Below the pieces are notes generated by a model. It made no database searches. It was not told the DNA's origin and saw only the letters and a program-made list of their open reading frames with translations. A DNA stretch of 64,000 bases from Prevotella sp. (lineage in GTDB: Bacteria; Bacteroidota; Bacteroidia; Bacteroidales; Bacteroidaceae): NCBI GenBank assembly GCA_016281815.1, contig JAEEJK010000075.1, positions 34,936-98,935 on the forward strand, given 5' to 3'. This document shows, piece by piece, positions 60,554 to 64,000 of the stretch. Each line of letters begins with the position of its first letter. Within the stretch, counting starts at the first letter, position 1. Made by a program: the position numbers and the translations under genes.

Positions 60554-62884
60554 ATGAATATGAAAAAAATGGCAATGATGTGTTTGACTGCATTGTTGGT
60601 GGGATGCAACACCGCTGACATGGAACAGCAGATTGATGAACTCTACGGCAAGATGTCGCAGGAGGAGCGAATCGCTCAACTGAGGAGCGGATATATGGAT
60701 GAACTTTTCGATGAACAGGGAAAACTGGATACCGTGAAATGCCAAAAACTGATCCCTTATGGCATCGGGCATTTCTCGCAGTACGCCAGTCAGAAACCTA
60801 CCGACCCAGAGGTGCTGAGAGACCGTGTGGCTGCCGTGCAGGACTGGCTCATACACCATACTCCCAACTGCATACCCGCCCTCTTCCATGAGGAGGTGCT
60901 GTCGGGTGTCAATACCCGAGGCGCTACCATCTATCCCCAGCAAATCGGACAGGCATGCTCTTTCAATCCCCAACTGGCTCAACTGAAAACCGAGCAGACG
61001 GGCATTGCCATGCGCAAAATGGGTGGGGTGCTCTCCCTCTCACCGATGGTGGATGTATGCCGCACACCGAGTTTCAACAGACTGGAGGAGTCTTACGGCG
61101 AGGATGCCTATCTGTCGGCGGTGATGGGAACAGCCTTCGCGAAAGGATTGCAGCAAGGCGACTTGCGAAAGGGAGTGGGGACATGCTCCAAACATTATCT
61201 CGGCTATGGCGGCGGAGGTGACGCGGAGGAAAAGGAACTGATGGAGGAAATCCTCCTTCCACACGAGGCGATGATCCGGTTGGCTGGCAGCAAGGTGGTC
61301 ATGCCGGGATATCATGCCGTGCATGGCACCAACTGCGTGGCAAACAGCGAGATACTGCAGGATATCCTGAGAGATTATGTGGGATTCGACGGCATGGTGG
61401 TCAGCGACTATACCGCTATCGACCAACTTCCCGGATTGGAGAATGAGGTGCAGAAGGCGGCGGCTGCCATCAACGGAGGCAACGATGTGGACTTCCCAAG
61501 AGGTTCCAATTACAAGCATTTGCAGGAGGCTATCGACCAGGGACTCGTGAAGCCTGAGGTGCTGGAAAGGGCTGTCAAGAACGTGCTGCGACATAAGTTC
61601 CGCGCCGGCCTATTTGATAAGGAACCTTATCTCTACAGCAAGGAAAAAATCGTCCTGGATACTCCGGAGGAGAGAAAGACGGCTTACGAAATAGCCACGC
61701 AGTCAATCGTGCTGCTGGAGAATAACGGCATCCTGCCGCTCAGGAATGTCAGCAATATCTTGGTGACAGGGCCCAACGCCAATTCCATGTGGGCGATGTG
61801 CGGGGACTACTCTTTCCCGGCCATGTCTTATTTCTGGAAAATGGTGACAGAAGACCTCGACCATCCTCATGTCATCAAACTGCTTGAGGGCATGACATCG
61901 CGTCAACCAGAGGGGGTGAATGTCATGTATTCTCGGGGATGCGACTGGACAGAGGAGATAGAGACCAAATTCTCTGTCAGTGGCGACGAGCGTGCGTGGG
62001 AGTATGAAATCCTGCACCGCAAGGTGGACTCAGGGGAAAAAGCCGACAAACAGGAGGCACTGAACATGGCGAAACAATGTGATGTGATTGTGGCTGCCGT
62101 GGGAGAGAACGTGATGCTGTGTGGAGAGAACCGTGACAGACAGGGCCTGCGCTTGCCGGGAAAGCAGGAACAGTTTGTGGAAGATCTGCTCAAAACAGGA
62201 AAACCAGTCGTCTTGGTGGTCTTCGGAGGGAGGGCTCAGGTCATCTCTGGTCTCGCAGAGCGGTGCGCGGCGGTCATCCAAGCATGGTATCCGGGTGAGG
62301 AGGGCGGCAATGCCGTGGCGGACATACTGTATGGAAAAGTTTCGCCATCAGCCAAACTCTCAGTCAGTTACCCCAACACAGAAATCAATGAACCCATTTG
62401 CTATAACTATTCCGCCGACAAGGACCCGAGAATCCAGTGGCCCTTTGGATACGGACTGAGTTACACCTCGTTTGAATATAAAAACCTGAAAGTCGATAAG
62501 GAACCTTCAACGGCTGACATGTGCGTCAACCTCTCCTTCGAAGTGAGCAATACAGGAGAAGTGGCTGCTGATGAGATCGCACAGGTCTATCTCTCACCTA
62601 CAGACAGCAAACAGAATATCCGACCTATCCAACTGCAAGGTTTTGCCCGCGTGAGGCTTCAGCCTGGACAGACCAAAACGGTGAAGGTGAGACTCTATAC
62701 CGAACAGTTTGGTTTCTACAGCCATCAGGGACAGCGGCAGTGGAATATATGCCCCGGAACCTTCAGCATTGGAGTCGGCGCGTCATCGGCTGATATCAGA
62801 CTGAAGGAAAATGTCTCCCTCAAAGGAGAACAGGTCACCAAACCTCTTAGGGAGTTCTATTTCTCAGAAAGTTTTGTTGAGTAA
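60554..62884 (+). CDS. GH3 beta-glycosidase lipoprotein
   Basis: A 776-aa protein with a lipobox (LVGC, Cys18). The N-terminal (alpha/beta)8 domain has the GH3 nucleophile D285 in 'GFDGMVVSDYTA', 'SKHYLGYG'-type and 'VVMPGYHAVHG' motifs. The second domain ('VLLENNGILPLRN', 'VGENVMLCGENRDRQGLRLPG') and a C-terminal Fn3-like domain ('FEVSNTGEVAADEIAQVYLS') are complete, at typical length. GH3 enzymes release terminal beta-linked sugars such as glucose or xylose. It would finish the oligosaccharides made by the preceding GH128-like enzyme. Confidence 0.93.
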   Translation: MNMKKMAMMCLTALLVGCNTADMEQQIDELYGKMSQEERIAQLRSGYMDELFDEQGKLDTVKCQKLIPYGIGHFSQYASQKPTDPEVLRDRVAAVQDWLIHHTPNCIPALFHEEVLSGVNTRGATIYPQQIGQACSFNPQLAQLKTEQTGIAMRKMGGVLSLSPMVDVCRTPSFNRLEESYGEDAYLSAVMGTAFAKGLQQGDLRKGVGTCSKHYLGYGGGGDAEEKELMEEILLPHEAMIRLAGSKVVMPGYHAVHGTNCVANSEILQDILRDYVGFDGMVVSDYTAIDQLPGLENEVQKAAAAINGGNDVDFPRGSNYKHLQEAIDQGLVKPEVLERAVKNVLRHKFRAGLFDKEPYLYSKEKIVLDTPEERKTAYEIATQSIVLLENNGILPLRNVSNILVTGPNANSMWAMCGDYSFPAMSYFWKMVTEDLDHPHVIKLLEGMTSRQPEGVNVMYSRGCDWTEEIETKFSVSGDERAWEYEILHRKVDSGEKADKQEALNMAKQCDVIVAAVGENVMLCGENRDRQGLRLPGKQEQFVEDLLKTGKPVVLVVFGGRAQVISGLAERCAAVIQAWYPGEEGGNAVADILYGKVSPSAKLSVSYPNTEINEPICYNYSADKDPRIQWPFGYGLSYTSFEYKNLKVDKEPSTADMCVNLSFEVSNTGEVAADEIAQVYLSPTDSKQNIRPIQLQGFARVRLQPGQTKTVKVRLYTEQFGFYSHQGQRQWNICPGTFSIGVGASSADIRLKENVSLKGEQVTKPLREFYFSESFVE

Positions 62885-62992
62885 GACTTTCTTTGAATAA
62901 AACAAGTGAGAAATGATGGTACTTCCAGTTTTTTTCGTAATTTAGCCGATTATTTGGCATGATGATGGCTCATACCTATTTATATAATAAAA

Positions 62993-63508
62993 ATGATGAG
63001 GAAATTACTTTTGTTGCTTGCTGTGGTCGCACTGACTGCCTGCAACTCTGATAAAAAGAAAGTAGAAGCATTTATAGACAACAATTTCTTCGACCGAGAA
63101 GTGACTGTCACGGGAGATGTGACGATCGACTCGGCATATTGTCCCATGTCTCAACTCGAACAAAATTCCATCCAACTGATGGGCCACAGGGGAAATCTGC
63201 TCAAATTGCTTGACGAGAATCCTGATTCCGCATATGCTTTGGCCAAAGCGCTGAAGGTTCAACTGGGGGACAACAAGGCTTTTGCCAATCTTGCCTATCC
63301 CAATGGGAAAAACAACCGACTTGCATATATGGCGAAATGCGCCGTGGATGGAAAAGAGAGAATGGTGATCTTCTACAAACAGGTGGAGGGGGATAAGATC
63401 GAACTCAGTTCGTTCGATGTCGATGAGGCCATCGACAGCCTCATGGTGGGATACAACCATCTCATGGATGGCATCCGCGTCATCCTCGCAGATAAAAATG
63501 AGGAATAA
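62993..63508 (+). CDS. small lipoprotein of unknown function
   Basis: A 171-aa protein with a lipoprotein signal (MMRKLLLLLAVVALTACNSD, Cys ~17). The mature part is mixed alpha/beta with 'ALAKALKVQLGDNKAF' and 'KERMVIFYKQVEGDKIELSSFDVDEAIDSLM'. I do not recognise the family. It stands alone between the GH3 gene and the rRNA promoter, with no clear promoter of its own in the 108-nt gap. Confidence 0.7.
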   Translation: MMRKLLLLLAVVALTACNSDKKKVEAFIDNNFFDREVTVTGDVTIDSAYCPMSQLEQNSIQLMGHRGNLLKLLDENPDSAYALAKALKVQLGDNKAFANLAYPNGKNNRLAYMAKCAVDGKERMVIFYKQVEGDKIELSSFDVDEAIDSLMVGYNHLMDGIRVILADKNEE

Positions 63509-63602
63509 TCGTTGGTAAAAGCGACATAATCATCATTATTGGGGTGGTTTTGTTGAGAAAGAAGAAAATTTTTGGTTTTTATCGAAAAAATATCCCCAAA
63601 AA

Positions 63603-63635
63603 TTTGGAGGATCCAACGAATGTGTATACCTTTGC
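63603..63635 (+). promoter_or_regulatory. rRNA operon promoter
   Basis: TTTG (63603-63606), 20-nt spacer, TACCTTTGC (63627-63635), a consensus match. The leader to the 16S gene is ~270 nt and contains GCGTTCTTTGAAAG (63681-63694), similar to a boxA antitermination site. Confidence 0.8.
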
Positions 63636-63910
63636 ATTCGCTGCGCTTCAGAAATGAGGTGCGCAAAAAAGACAAAAGAAGCGTTCTTTGAAAGGATTTC
63701 ATAAAGACAGAGAAGTAGTACAAGAAGCACCGGCGCTGCCATTTTGGCGGACGCCGGGGGTATAAGAAACGAGCCGTCAATTTTTAGGTGATTGAGGTGC
63801 TTTGAACTTGGGTATTTCGGAGGCGTTCTGAGAACAGAGAAAGATTCTCTGCGGTGATGGATGGCCGCAAGGCCGCTCCGCCGTCAGCAGAGTCGACGAT
63901 ACATTATTAT

Positions 63911-64000
<90 letters not shown>

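Overview
The window looks like a chromosome segment of a Bacteroidota, most likely Prevotella/Segatella-like. The evidence is two tandem SusC/SusD pairs, BspA-type leucine-rich-repeat proteins, C-terminal dockerin-type repeats, Por/T9SS-like C-terminal tails, promoters of the Bacteroides form TTTG-N19-21-TAnnTTTGC, and the first ~90 nt of a Bacteroidales-type 16S rRNA gene at the right end. No tRNA, CRISPR array or complete insertion sequence was seen.

Layout. 1-811: end of a secreted-protein gene and a small cohesin-like/dockerin protein. 1127-10567 (+): phage-like structural and lysis genes (capsid-like protein, adaptor-like protein, beta-helix spike, collagen-like fibre fused to an EEP nuclease, M15 peptidase, holin-like protein). 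10576-16051 (-): a TonB receptor, a DUF4249 lipoprotein and a secreted partner. 16442-19486 (+): BspA/dockerin protein. 19550-22500: two unrecognised membrane-protein genes inside an inverted repeat whose arms carry inward promoters. 22772-27568 (-): giant BspA/dockerin protein. 28348-31825 (-): a second phage-like block (nozzle-like protein and two small genes) headed by six 96-bp tandem repeats and divergent from an S24 repressor (32716-33510). 33666-38260 (+): HAD phosphatase, Wza-like export lipoprotein, Sel1 protein, pectate lyase. 38317-39330 (-): RAYT transposase. 39641-51799 (-): five-gene PUL (SusC1-SusD1-SusC2-SusD2-surface protein). 52262-62884 (+): TIM-barrel protein, umuD, umuC, GH128-like/dockerin enzyme, GH3 enzyme. 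62993-63508: small lipoprotein. 63603 onward: rRNA promoter, leader and 16S start.

The PUL and its neighbours probably import and degrade glycans. The SusCD pairs bind and transport oligosaccharides, and the GH128-like, GH3, PL1 and TIM-barrel proteins would cut polymer outside or in the periplasm. No HTCS, SusR or ECF sigma/anti-sigma regulator is in the window. The phage-like genes lack a visible terminase, portal or integrase and lie in two oppositely oriented pieces separated by 17.8 kb of host-type genes.

The most unusual content is between the genes. Many gaps hold short tandem repeats of 7-8 bp. Purine-rich units carrying stop codons abut the upstream gene's stop, a conserved core follows, and pyrimidine-rich units abut the next ATG. 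One core encodes a micro-ORF beginning Met-Ile-Thr-(Ser/Pro/Leu)-Ala. It appears six times in tandem before the second phage-like block, singly before three phage-like genes, and fused in frame to SusC2. Several palindromic repeat families also lie inside coding sequences or supply gene ends, and a RAYT next to its own palindrome could be connected with them. These element families are the best candidates here for something undescribed.
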